From positions 239,319,803 to 239,383,802 of the forward strand of contig OV884059.1 in NCBI GenBank assembly GCA_930367215.1: a stretch of DNA of 64,000 nt. Direction: 5' to 3'. Below the pieces are notes generated by a model, which did no database searches, was not told where the DNA came from, and saw nothing but the letters and a program-made list of their open reading frames with translations. The position numbers and the translations under genes are program-made. Positions 44,445 to 55,426 of the stretch are shown here, piece by piece. Each line of letters starts with the position of its first letter. Position 1 is the stretch's first letter. This DNA comes from Pollenia angustigena (taxonomy: Eukaryota; Arthropoda; Insecta; Diptera; Polleniidae).

Positions 44445-45780
44445 TTCACTCAGGAGCTTGCATGTTTAATTTTATGTTTCTAGATCCAATAAATACGGAT
44501 ATATAAAAGGTACCAGATAAGAACAAAATAGTACCAAAAGCCATCTTAGAGATTTTCATTCACTCAGGACCTTGCATGTTTAATTTTATGTTTCTAGGTC
44601 CAATACTAACGGAAATTCCAAAAGTACCAGTTAAAGAACAAAGAAGTACCAAAAACTTCCCTCTTATATATTCTTATCCACTTAGGGCATTGAATCTTGA
44701 ATTTTATGTTTCTAAGTCCAATAATAACGGATATTCAAAAAGTACCAGTTTAATAACTAAAAAGTACCTATAAGCGCTTTTAGAGATTCTCATTCACTCA
44801 GGACCATGCACGTTTAATTTTATTTTCATTAGACCAACATTAGCGAAAATTTAAAAAAAGGACCAGTTAAAAAACGAAAAAGCACCAAAAAGATCTCTCT
44901 AACAGATTGTCATTCACTCAAGACCTTCCATGTTTAATTGCATGTTTCTGGGTCCAATACTAACGGAAATTCAAAAAGTACCAGCTAACGAATAAAAAAG
45001 TACCAATAAGATCCCACTTAAAGATTCTCATTTACACAGTATCGTGCATGTTTAATTTTATGTTTCTAGGTCCAATACTGACGGAAATTCAAAAAGTACC
45101 AGTAAATGAACAAAAAAGTACCAAAAACTTTCCTCTTAGATTCTTATCCACCCAGGACCTTGCATGTTTAATTTTATCTGTCTATGTCCAATACCAACGG
45201 AAATTCAAAAAGTACCAGTCCAAGATTAAAAAAGTACCAAAAAGTTCACTCTTATAGATTCTCATCCATCCAGGGCATTGCATATTGAATTGTATGTTTC
45301 TAGGTCCAATACTAACAGAAATTCAAAAAGTACCAGTTAATGAACAAAAAAGTACCAAAAAGTTCCCTCTTATAGACTCTCATCCATTCGGGACATTGCA
45401 TGTTTAATTTTATTTTTATAGGTCCAATACTAACGGAATTTCAAAAAGTAGCAGTTAATTAACAGAAAAGTACCAAAAACTTCCCCTTATGGATTCTTGA
45501 CCACTCAGGACATTTCATTTTGAATTTTATGTTTCTAAGTCCAATATTAACGTAAATTCAAAAAGTACCAGTTAATGAACAAAAAAGTACCAAAAAGTTC
45601 CCTCTTATAGATTCTCATCCATTCGGGACATTGCATGTTTAATTTTATTTTTATAGGTCCAATACTAACGGAAATTCAAAAAGTACCAGTTAATTAACAG
45701 AAAAGTACCAAAAACTGCCCCTTATGGATTCTTATCCATTCCGGACATTGCATGATGAATCTTATGTTTTTAGGTCCAAC
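44445..45780 (+). repeat. Internal tandem array of about 117-bp units (unit Y)
   Basis: About twelve degenerate copies. Each combines AGTACCAGTTAATGAACAAA, AAGTACCAAAAA, TTCTCATCCACTCAGGACAT, TGCATGTTTAATTTTATG and AGGTCCAATACTAACGGAAA. Short plus-strand frames here (such as those at 44576 and 45048) are repeat artefacts. Confidence 0.8.
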
Positions 45781-47039
45781 ATAAACGATAATTTAAAAAA
45801 TACCAGTTGTAGAACCAAAAAGTTAAGTAAAATATCAAATTTCTCGTATTTCCCCTTTTTGGTACTATTTTCCCCCCATTAAAGTATAAAAAATTTCAGT
45901 ATAATAGTGGCAGCCCATAATTTAGTACGAATATTTCAATAAATGGAGAAAAATGTTTTTTAAAAAAAGTACCAAAAATAGTTACGATTTTTACCCCTTA
46001 AATGTTCGAATTTCGAAAAAGTACCAAATTTAAATTCGTATATTTTTGTTAGGTTTCGAATGTAGTATTAACTTTGTTTCTATGTTTATTGGTTCAAAAA
46101 AGTACTAAAATTCAGATATTACCCGTTTACTCCCAAATAGGGCCGAATTTCAAAAAAGCACCAGACACCTGTCCGCTTATTTTTCTAAAGAACAACGTTA
46201 GGTATTAAATTTTTTTTGTATCTCTTTTAGTTTTGGAGATATAAGGTTACCGAATTTTCCCGTTTTTACCCTTTTTTACCCCCTAAACATTCGAATTTCC
46301 AAAAATCCCGTCTTAGTGGATCGATTTGGGGAGTGACCAATCTCTGGTCCAAATTTCAAGTGTCTAGCTTCAGGCGTTTAGGCTGTGCGATGATGAATCA
46401 GTGAGTCAGTGAGTCAGTCAGTCAGTGAGTCAGTAACGTTACAATTTTATATATATAGATAGAGATGGAGAAAAATGTTGAGAAAACAGTAACAAAATTA
46501 GGAACTATTTTCACACCTTAAACGTTTGAATTTCAAAAAAGGGGCAAACCTGTTTTGTATTTTTAAGATAAGCTAAAAATGTGATACAATATTTATTTAC
46601 CCTTTTACACCCCAAAAAGGTCTTCCTTCAAAAAAGTACCAGACACCTCTCCGTTTATTTTTTTTAATGAACAATAATTAGTATTAAATTTTTTGTATCT
46701 CTTTTTGTTTAGGAAATATACGGTTAGCGAATTGCTGATGTTTTTTATCTCTTTTAGTTTAGGAGGTATGAGGTTCGCGGGATCGATATACATAGGTACA
46801 ATTTTCACCCCTGAAACGTTCGAATTTCGAAAAAGTACCAAATTCGCATTTGTATTTTTTAGATAAGTAACAAATGTTATTTAATTTTTATTTCTATACG
46901 TATTGGCTTAAAAGCTAGATTTACTACCTAAAACGACCGAATTTCGTTAAAGTACCAGACACCAATTTGCTTTTTTATTTAATGCACAAAAATAAATATT
47001 AAATTAAAAAAATTACCAGTTTATTTAAAAAAAAAATCC

Positions 47040-48390
47040 CTCTTACAGATTCTCATTCACTCAGGAGCTTGCATGTTTAATTTTATGTTTCTAGATCCAA
47101 TAAATACGGATATATAAAAGGTACCAGTTAAAGAACAAAATAGTACCAAAAGCCATCTTACAGATTTTCATTCACTCAGGACCTTGCATGTTTAATTTTA
47201 TGTTTCTAGGTCCAATACTAACGGTAATTCAAAAAGTACCAGTTAAAGAACAAAGAAGTACCAAAAACTTCCCTCTTATAAATTCTTATCCACTTAGGGC
47301 ATTGCATCTTGAATTTTATGTTTCTAAGTCCAATAATAACGGATATTCAAAAAGTACCAATTTAATAACTAAAAAGTACCTATAAGCGCTTTTAGAGATT
47401 CTCATTCACTCAGGACCATGCACGTTTAATTTTATTTTCATTAGACCAACATTAGCGAAAATTTAAAAAAAGGACCAGTTAAAAAACGAAAAAGCACCAA
47501 AAAGATCTCTCTAACAGATTGTCATTTACTCAAGACCTTCCATGTTTAATTGCATGTTTCTGGGTCCAATACTAACGGAAATTCAAAAAGTACCAGCTAA
47601 CGAATAAAAAAGTACCAATAAGATCCCACTTAAAGATTCTCATTTACACAGTATCGTGCATGTTTAATTTTATGTTTCTAGGTCCAATACTGACGGAAAT
47701 TCAAAAAGTACCAGTAAATGAACAAAAAAGTACCAAAAACTTTCCTCTTAGATTCTTATCCACCCATGACCTTGCATGTTTAATTTTATCTGTCTATGTC
47801 CAATACCAACGGAAATTCAAAAAGTACCAGTCCAAGATTAAAAAAGTACCAAAAAGTTCACTCTTATAGATTCTCATCCATCCAGGGCATTGCATATTGA
47901 ATTGTATGTTTCTAGGTCCAATACTAACAGAAATTCAAAAAGTACCAGTTAATGAACAAAAAAGTACCAAAAAGTTCCCTCTTATAGACTCTCATCCATT
48001 CGGGACATTGCATGTTTCATTTTATTTTTATAGGTCCAATACTAACGGAAATTCAAAAAGTACTAGTTAATTAACAGAAAAGTACCAAAAACTTACCCTT
48101 TTGGATTCTTAACCACTCAGGACATTCCATTTTGAATTTTATGTTTCTAAGTCCAATATTAACGTAAACCCAAAAAGTACCAGTTAATGAACAAAAAAGT
48201 ACCAAAAAGTTCCCTCTTATAGATTCTCATCCATTCGGGACATTGCATGTTTAATTTTATTTTTATAGGTCCAATACTAACGGAAATTCAACAAGTACCA
48301 GTTAATTAACAGAAAAGTACCAAAAACTGCCCCTTATGGATTCTTATCCATTCCGGACATTGCATGATGAATCTTATGTTTTTAGGTCCA
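47040..48390 (+). repeat. Internal tandem array of about 117-bp units (unit X)
   Basis: The corresponding array of the second Helentron unit, with the same order of variant repeats as 44445-45780. This shows that the 2.6-kb unit was duplicated as a whole after the inner array had formed. Confidence 0.8.
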
Positions 48391-49128
48391 ACATAAACGA
48401 TAATTTAAAAAATACCAGTTGTAGAACCAAAAAGTTAAGTAAAATATCAAATTTCTCGTATTTCCCCTTTTTGGTACTATTTTCCCCCCATTAAAGTATA
48501 ACAAATTTCAGTATAATAGTGGCAGCCCATAATTTAGTACGAATATTTCAATAAATGGAGAAAAATGGTTTTTAAAAAAAGTACCAAAAATAGTTACGAT
48601 TTTTACCCCTTAAATGTTCGAATTTCGAAAAAGTACCAAATTTAAATTCGTATATTTTTGTTAGGTTTTGAATGTGGTATTAACTTTGTTTCTATGTTTA
48701 TTGGTTCAAAAGATAGATGGGGTGTCAAAAAAGTACTAAAATTCAGATATTACCCGTTTACTCCCAAATAGGCCCGAATTTCAAAAAAGTACCAGACACC
48801 TGTCCGCTTATTTTTCTAAAGAACAACGATAGGTATTAAATTTTTTTTGTATCTCTTTTAGTTTTGGAGATATAAGGTTACCGAATTTTCCCGTTTTTAC
48901 CCTTTTTTACCCCCTAAACATTCGAATTTCCAAAAATCCCGTCTTAGTGGATCGATTTGGGGAGTGACCAATCTCTGGTCCAAATTTCAAGTGTCTAGCT
49001 TCAGGCGTTTAGGCTGTGCGATGATGAATCAGTGAGTCAGTCAGTCAGTGAGTCAGTAACGTTACAATTTTATATATATAGATAAAAATAAATAAATAAA
49101 ATAAAAAATTATAAAAATGTTTACTTAA

Positions 49129-49628
49129 AGGCATAATAAACCACACAAAATGCTTGGCAAACACACACATTGTTTCCGTTTGGGGTTTGCCAATTAACAA
49201 CACAAATTTTCTCCGTACAAACATAATTTTCATTTTTGTTTTGTTTTCAATGAATGCAGATTCCAATAGTGCTGCGGCAATTTTGTTGCGTTTTGCTTAA
49301 AACGGAGAAGAAATTATAAAATAAAGCAACAAATTTTAAGTAAAAAGCGATTTAAACAACGAGCTGTTTTCTGGCAAGCAATGCTACTAAAAAATTTAAT
49401 TTTATATTAAAAATTAATTGAATTGAATACATTTAGCATTAGACGTCACAAAAAGTTTGACAAATATCCAACATGTCTGTCAAATATTAAAAAATTTAAA
49501 TATTTCTGCAAACATTGCTTCAAATGTTTGTCCAAACAGAAAACACCCCAATTAACAACACAAAATCTTTGTACAAACGTGAAATTTTGACATGTTTGCC
49601 AAGCCATTTGTTAGGTTTATTATGCCCT
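49129..49628. mobile_element. 500-bp MITE with TTAA duplication
   Basis: Ends AGGCATAATAAACC and, reverse-complemented, AGGGCATAATAAACC, continuing into CTTGGCAAACA-like sequence. Each is flanked by TTAA (49125-49128 and 49629-49632). TTAA with AGGG-type termini suits Kolobok- or piggyBac-derived MITEs. Non-coding; it lies between the two Helentrons. Confidence 0.7.
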
Positions 49629-49760
49629 TTAATTTTTTTAGTAGTTTATGGCCAGAAGTCTGGAGTTATTGGGGAAAATTTATAAAAAAGGCGATAAATG
49701 ACACTTTTTGAATAAAAACAAATATCAATATTCTTGTCAAAATGGGATACCTTCACTTAA

Positions 49761-51478
49761 TCTATATATATAAAATTGGATGTGTGTATGTATGTGTGTA
49801 TGTATGTAACGTATGGACTCCAAAACGGCTGGGCCGATTTTGATGAAATTTTCAGGGAATCTTCAGAATATTCAGGCGGGTGACATAGGGAAGTCTGATT
49901 TTTGATTTTCGGTCTGGGGGCGGAGGGGCGTGGCAAAAACCATAACTTGAGAACGGCTTGACCGATTTGAACGATTTTTTCTTTAAAATGATCGCCATGG
50001 TCCAGCTTAGGTTTTTACGGAAATAAAATTTTGCCCCGCCCACTTTTACGCCCACTTTTTTCGATTTACCTAATATCAGAAAACGGCTCCATCGAGTTGA
50101 CTAATTTTTCTTCAAATGTTCGTCTTAATCAACTTTAAGTTTTCATCGAAAGAAAAATTTACCACGCCTACTTTTACGCCCACTTTTTCTATTAAGCGCA
50201 TAACTGGAGAACGGCTTGACCGATTTGGACGATTTTTTTCTTTAAAATAATCGCCATAGTCTAACTTAGGTTTTGCGGAAAGAAAATGTTGCCCCGCCTA
50301 CTTTTTTCGAATTACCTAAAATCAGAAAACGGCTCCATCGAGTTGACTAATTGTTCTTTCAAATGTTCGTATTAATCAACTTTAAGTTTTCATCGAAAGA
50401 AAAATTTACCACGCCTACTTTTACGCCCACTTTTTCTATTAAGCGCATAAGTTGAGAACGGCTTGACCGATCGATTTGACTAATTTTTCTTTTAAATGTT
50501 CGTATTAATCCCTTTTACGTTTTCATCGAAAGAAAAATGTATCACGCCTACTTTTACGCCCACTTTTTCTATTAAGCGCATTACTTGAGAACGGCTTGAC
50601 CGATTTGGACGATTTTCTCTTTAAAATGATCGCCATGTTCTAACTTAGGTTTGGCGGAAAGAAAATGTTGCCCCGCCCACTGTTACGCCCACTTTTTTCG
50701 AATTACCTAAAATCAGAAAACGGCTCCATCGAGTTGAATAATTGTTCTTTCAAATGTTCGTATTAATCAACTTTAAGTTTTCATCGAAAGAAAAATTTAC
50801 CACGCCTACTTTTACGCCCACTTTTTTTATTAAGCGCATAAGTTGAGAACGGCTTGACCGATTCAAACGATTTTTTCTTTAAAATGATTGCCATGGTCCA
50901 ACTTAGGTTTTTACGGAAAGAAAATTTAGCCCCGCCCACTTTTTTCGATTTACCTAAAATCAAAAAACGGCTTCATCGATTTGACTAATTTTTCTTTTAA
51001 ATGTTCGTATTAATCCCTTTTACGTTTTCATCGAAAGAAAAATGTATCACGCCTACTTTTACGCCCACTTTTTCTATTAAGCGCATAAGTAAAGAACGGC
51101 TTGACCGATTCAAACGATTTTTTCTTTAAAATGGTTGCCATGGTCCAACTTAGGTTTTTACGGAAAGAAAATTTTGCCCCGCCCACTTTTTTCGATTTAC
51201 CTAAAATCAAAAAACGGCTCCTTCGATTTGACTAATTTTTCTTTTAAATGTTCGTATTATTCCATTTTACGTTTTCATTGAAAGAAAAATGTATCACGCC
51301 TACTTCTACGCCCACTTTTTCTATTAAGCGCATAACTTGAGAACGGCTTGACCGATTTAGGTTTTTACGGAAGGAAAATTTTAAAGGCTGTAAATTTCGT
51401 TTACAGCTCAACTTAAATCGTCTGGTAATACAACACTAATGTTTGCTTGGGGCCAGCAACGCGGACCGGGTCAGCTAG
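49761..51478 (+). mobile_element. Non-autonomous Helentron with about 249-bp tandem units
   Basis: Starts TCTATATATATAAAATTGGA and ends GGACCGGGTCAGCTAG, followed by T; the preceding base is A, so the insertion lies between A and T as for Helitrons. The interior is about six copies of a unit of about 249 bp carrying ACGCCCACTTTTT, AACGGCTCCATCGAGTTGAC, GTTTTCATCGAAAGAAAAAT and ATTAAGCGCATAACTTGAGA; one copy has an internal deletion (about 133-bp spacing). Minus-strand frames at 49852, 50781 and 51028 are repeats of one another and not genes. Confidence 0.75.
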
Positions 51479-51489
51479 TTGTAAATAAA

Positions 51490-51771
51490 AGCAGAACGCG
51501 TTAATCGATTTCTATGATCTATGTCGCATTTTGTTTATAAGTTATGTGGCTCGTCCCTTGCCAAATCTTTTCAGCACTTTATACCGTGCCGCGGAATTTC
51601 CAGTCTGCTGGAAAGTTGCTAACGTAACGCCAATTCCCATAAAAGGAAAAGCTAATAACCCTGAGAAATACCGCCCAATTGCAATTTGTTCGGCACTTTC
51701 CAAAGTTGTGGAGAGTATGGTAAATTACCATCTAGTGAAATATTTAGAGTCAAACTACCTACTAAGCGACC
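51490..51771 (+). pseudogene. Non-LTR reverse transcriptase, 5' fragment
   Basis: Plus-strand RT start region: FSTLYRAAEFPVCWKVANVT, NNPEKYRPIAICSALSKVVE and the beginning of the YLLSD block, cut exactly at CGACC by the Transib insertion. The endonuclease part is absent, so the element was already 5'-truncated or replaced by the Helentron to its left. The rest of the gene is at 55427-56590. Confidence 0.75.
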
Positions 51772-54700
51772 CACATAGGGGTTTTTTGCCAATCTAGCCG
51801 GACATTACTTTTTGTTTTAGCTTATATTGCTTCTTAAAAGTTATTGAGTGCCCCTAGATCGATGAAACTTGGCAGAAATATGTGATATTGTCATAGGCAG
51901 GTAAACCTAAAAAATAAATAAAATCGGACCAAGGAGGAAAATGTTCCCCCTAGAAGAACTAATCCAACCTCTGAAAAATGCAATTTTTTTTAAACTTTTC
52001 CCATACTTTTGTTTGGCAAATGCAACTTTTAACGTCGGCGAAAGTTAAAAAACCTAAAATAAGACCCATGAGATCGTAAAATTACAATTTTCGCCCCCCG
52101 CCCCCTTTTGAGGGCGGTTATATAAAATAATACTTAAAAAAAATGTAAATATTAAAAGAAATAGATTACTAACGCCTTAATACTATAAAAATTAAATTTT
52201 TGAACTTTAATGGGTAGGGGGAGATATCCCTCCAAACACCCCCCCCCCCCGGAACGACCCTGTAAAATTTTTTTTTTTTGCTAATTTCCAAAACATTAAT
52301 TTTTAAGATTTTATGTGACTTTTATATATTTTATAGTATTTAATTTATCTGAAAATAATTAATATATTCGTAATAATAACTTATTTATAATAGTAACAGC
52401 AAATTTTATTTAAAATAATAACAACTAATTTATTTAAAATAACTTCTCTTTTGCACTAAGATGATGATGAGTGCCATGGTTCTTCTTCGTCTGCTTCTTC
52501 AAAATCCTCTTCTGAATTCTCTTCAGAGCCAAGTACAGGTGGAAGCATAAAAGAAATTGCTTCTTTCGTAAAGGGTAGTGACTTTTTTTTTGGAGTTGGT
52601 CTTATACTAGTAATCAGTGGGTCAGAACTGAGCAAAAGTCTATTTATAACATCTTTGTTACACTGAACCCTCGAAAACTTTCTAGCAAAATTCTGCCTGT
52701 AAAGCCGAAAATGTTTATTTCGTGCCTCAGACGCTTCTTCTGATAATAGCCCGATAGGCAACAATGCCTCACTCATTACAGTTGCGCCATGTACTAAAAT
52801 CTTGTGCATTGTAGGTGTCATAGGATGCCAGGGATATAGAGTAACGTAAAGTTTTGCAGTGTCTAAGCAATAATTGGCAAACTCGTGCAAATGGATTTTG
52901 TGACCACTTGTAATTACTTCAATAATAACTTTGATCCGGTAGATGAAATCCAATGCAATTCCAGTTATTTCTGCAGCTAATTCAGGATTGGAAAAAAATC
53001 GTCTGCTGGTGTTACCATCGTTGCTGTTTCCAAATCCAGTCTTCGGTACATCCACTATTAGCCCTAATTCACTTCTAAATTTTTCTTGGATAGTTTTTTT
53101 CCTCTCATTAACAATAGTTTTGTCCTCATCCGATCTTAATTGCCACTTTTTTACTGTGAGTTTATACGATAGGTGTAATATGCTCTCAAATAGACGAATT
53201 CTGGCGTGCAAAGTAGATAATCCGAAAGAAAGTGCATCTACGTCTATATCCCTTTTGATTTTCAAATTGTTAAATTCTTTTGAAGTAGCCCCACAAATAT
53301 AGCACTTCATTGTGGACGTAGTTTGTGTTGCGGCATTACATACTTTTGCATCTATCATTGTAAATACCATTGTATGTTTTATGGAATATAACTTTCCTTC
53401 CATTAAAAAATTAGTGTTTTGTAATGTAGTAATGGCATCTTGTACATAATTAATTTCTTCTTGGATTACATCTACAGTTTCTTTAACAAATCTGATGCGA
53501 ATAGGTCTACAATATCGCGGTGATGAAGGAGTTGGATTTTGCCATAATATTTTCTCCTTTTTTGCACCATATATTAGTCGAAGCGGTACGAAACTACTCT
53601 GAAAAATATGAGAATCAGAAGCATCATTTTTCATCTTTTGCTTAAATTGTGCCTGGTGTGATCTATCGCAGCCCCATTTGCTTATTAGTTCGAGGGAGTT
53701 GCATTCTTCTATTTGTGAATCACATAAAACATCTTTTAAATATGTAAGTAATCTACTTGCAGTATGATTAAGCAAATCCTGAAGATTTATTTGAGCACAT
53801 GTTTCCGTTACTTCAAATGATTCTTTTGGAGGATAGCATTCACTTTTCTCTCTCTGCAGAATTTTGTAGCTAGGATAAACCTTCTTAGCGGCACTTCGGA
53901 TTATTTCATATTGTTTTCGAGAAAGATCAGCTTCTACAAATATAGAAAGAGCCTTTAGAGGGGTTAGCTGTTTTACTTTATCCTCTTGTGCAGCTTTGTA
54001 TGCTTTTTTTATTTTTGTAGCTCTTGCCGGAGAAGACACAATTTCTTTAAGCAGACCTGAGGCATCTTTTTTTCCAGACGTTTGTAGTTGTGTTTGGGTA
54101 GCGTGCATCAATAAATCAGCATCGGTTTGAGTTCGCAAGATTTCAGTTTTTCTTCTCTTACTTCTTTCGGTCAATTCAACAAACGGCTTTTGTAGTCGTT
54201 TTGAAGACGAACTCCCAAAAAAAGGTATTGTCACTGTTCCTTCCAGCCATTTGGCATGCATGCTTACAAATCGATCCTTTTTTCTTTGTGCTGAATGCCA
54301 AAATATTTTAAAAAAATATTTGAATTTCTTTAAGCATTGATTTACTACTGATATGTCACTATCTCCCTGACATTTTGAAATTTCGCACAATTTTCTAACT
54401 AAAAATTGTAATTTCTCTTCAACGAGTTTAGAACTACATTCTTGTATAATTTGGAATAACTCTAAATTCGTATACACTTTTTCCATTTTACTCTCGAAGC
54501 TTCAAAATGGTTCTGATAACAATTTTATGCAAAAACCACAATATATATTTAAAAAAACTAAGTACCTAGAGCCCAGATTTGATTTTTTATTATATATTAT
54601 TTTTGTTGTTAATGATTTTAAAAGTTATGCAAAACAGGTACATTTATTTTGCTCTATTAAATAACGTCCTTTAGCGGCCGCACATGTGGTTAAAACCCGT

Positions 54701-55421
54701 TACTTACTGTTTCGCACATCCCTTTTTTTACACAGGTAATATTAGGCTTTTATATGTAATAATTTAAATAAAAACCATCTACGTACAACCAAAACATTTT
54801 ATGACTGACGAAAGGGTTTCTATCATATGTACCTATGCAAGATGAGCAAAAACAGAAAAAAGGTGAAATTTTCAAAAAATCATAAAAAAAAATGGCGCAA
54901 CAACGCGCAACGTTTTTTTTTTGAATTTAAAAGTAGAGATTTCAAATTTTATCGTGATGTATAAAATTTTTAAGAACTCAGCGGAACTCACCTTCAAAAA
55001 CCTTTTAAATTTTTTTTTTTTACAAAAAAGTGAACAAAAAAATCGTTTTTTTTAATTTCGTACTAATTTTTTTATCATAAAAAATTCAAATAAAATTTTT
55101 CTAAAAATTTTCATAATTAGCTGTTTATATAGTCTTTCACAGAAAAAAAAATTCAATGTAAAATCTTTATTCGTTTATCTACAAAAAAATATATTGTAAA
55201 CCTCCCAAAACCGTAAAAAGTCAATGAACACGCATGCAATTTAATCAACTTTCCTGGTTTTAACAGTGTCCCAAAACCACAAATCTCAAGCAAAAGACTT
55301 GAAAATTCACTATACGATGCAGAACTTTGTTGTCTGTCGAGCTGCGTACTTAAATTTTTCCATTTCTTAAAAAAAATTTTTTGCTTAATGTCCGGCTAGA
55401 TTGGCAAAAAACCCCTATGTG
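51772..55421. mobile_element. Transib DNA transposon, apparently intact
   Basis: Terminal inverted repeats of 36 bp are identical at both ends (51772-51807 and 55386-55421), starting CACATAGGGGTTTTTTGCCA. The 5-bp target duplication CGACC flanks the element (51767-51771 and 55422-55426), matching the GC-rich pentamer preference of Transib. It encodes one uninterrupted minus-strand transposase. The host RT frame continues across the duplication. At 51808-52455 and 54487-55385 there are AT-rich non-coding flanks, including a run of C at about 52241-52251 and oligo-A/T tracts. No second gene (for example RAG2-like) is present. Confidence 0.92.
52456..54486 (-). CDS. Transib transposase (RAG1-core-like), full length
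   Basis: A single 676-codon ORF from ATG at 54484-54486 with no frame break. The protein cuts and pastes the element by a DDE mechanism and is homologous to the RAG1 catalytic core. Expected catalytic positions: Asp274 in SKWGCDRSHQAQFKQ, Asp379 in TMIDAKVCNAATQ, and Glu583/584 in GLLSEEASEARNKHFRLYR. A zinc-binding Cys pair is at 395-398 (CYICG), with His554, His561 and His566 in WHPMTPTMHKILVHG as candidate partners. The C-terminal 25 residues are acidic and serine-rich (SEENSEEDFEEADEEEPWHS). The N-terminal third is basic and helical, without a RING finger. Length is near that expected of the family. The codon after GCD is Arg where Gly is usual, which may matter. Confidence 0.92.
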   Translation of the reverse strand: MEKVYTNLELFQIIQECSSKLVEEKLQFLVRKLCEISKCQGDSDISVVNQCLKKFKYFFKIFWHSAQRKKDRFVSMHAKWLEGTVTIPFFGSSSSKRLQKPFVELTERSKRRKTEILRTQTDADLLMHATQTQLQTSGKKDASGLLKEIVSSPARATKIKKAYKAAQEDKVKQLTPLKALSIFVEADLSRKQYEIIRSAAKKVYPSYKILQREKSECYPPKESFEVTETCAQINLQDLLNHTASRLLTYLKDVLCDSQIEECNSLELISKWGCDRSHQAQFKQKMKNDASDSHIFQSSFVPLRLIYGAKKEKILWQNPTPSSPRYCRPIRIRFVKETVDVIQEEINYVQDAITTLQNTNFLMEGKLYSIKHTMVFTMIDAKVCNAATQTTSTMKCYICGATSKEFNNLKIKRDIDVDALSFGLSTLHARIRLFESILHLSYKLTVKKWQLRSDEDKTIVNERKKTIQEKFRSELGLIVDVPKTGFGNSNDGNTSRRFFSNPELAAEITGIALDFIYRIKVIIEVITSGHKIHLHEFANYCLDTAKLYVTLYPWHPMTPTMHKILVHGATVMSEALLPIGLLSEEASEARNKHFRLYRQNFARKFSRVQCNKDVINRLLLSSDPLITSIRPTPKKKSLPFTKEAISFMLPPVLGSEENSEEDFEEADEEEPWHSSSS

Positions 55422-55426
55422 CGACC

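Larger units (their letters stand above)
43564..49082 (-). mobile_element. Helentron concatemer with two near-identical 2.6-kb units
   Basis: On the minus strand a 5' terminus TCTATATATATAAAATTGTA followed by ACTGACTGACT-type repeats starts at 49082. The same 5' sequence reappears at about 46459 and, diverged, at about 43852. A single 3' terminus (GAAGTAGCGGGTTTAATGCT followed by AGT) lies at about 43564-43590. Units 46460-49082 and 43853-46459 are nearly identical by eye; each lacks its own 3' end and runs head-to-tail into the next. Only the last short unit (about 290 bp) is complete. This fits a non-autonomous rolling-circle element amplified by read-through. There is no Rep/helicase gene. 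Confidence 0.7.

Noticed and set aside
44576..47869. Repeated ORFs starting MFNFMFLGPILTEI or similar
   Set aside because: They are readings of the 117-bp Helentron subrepeat, and recur with every copy.
50781..51210. Two similar minus-strand ORFs containing KKVGGAKFSFRKNLSWTM
   Set aside because: Same 249-bp Helentron unit translated twice; not protein-coding.
43564..51478. CRISPR-like repeat arrays
   Set aside because: The repeats are long (117 and 249 bp), degenerate and contiguous without spacers, in a eukaryotic rolling-circle element.
51808..52455. Possible RAG2-like or second gene in the Transib element
   Set aside because: No ORF of useful length on either strand in the non-transposase parts.
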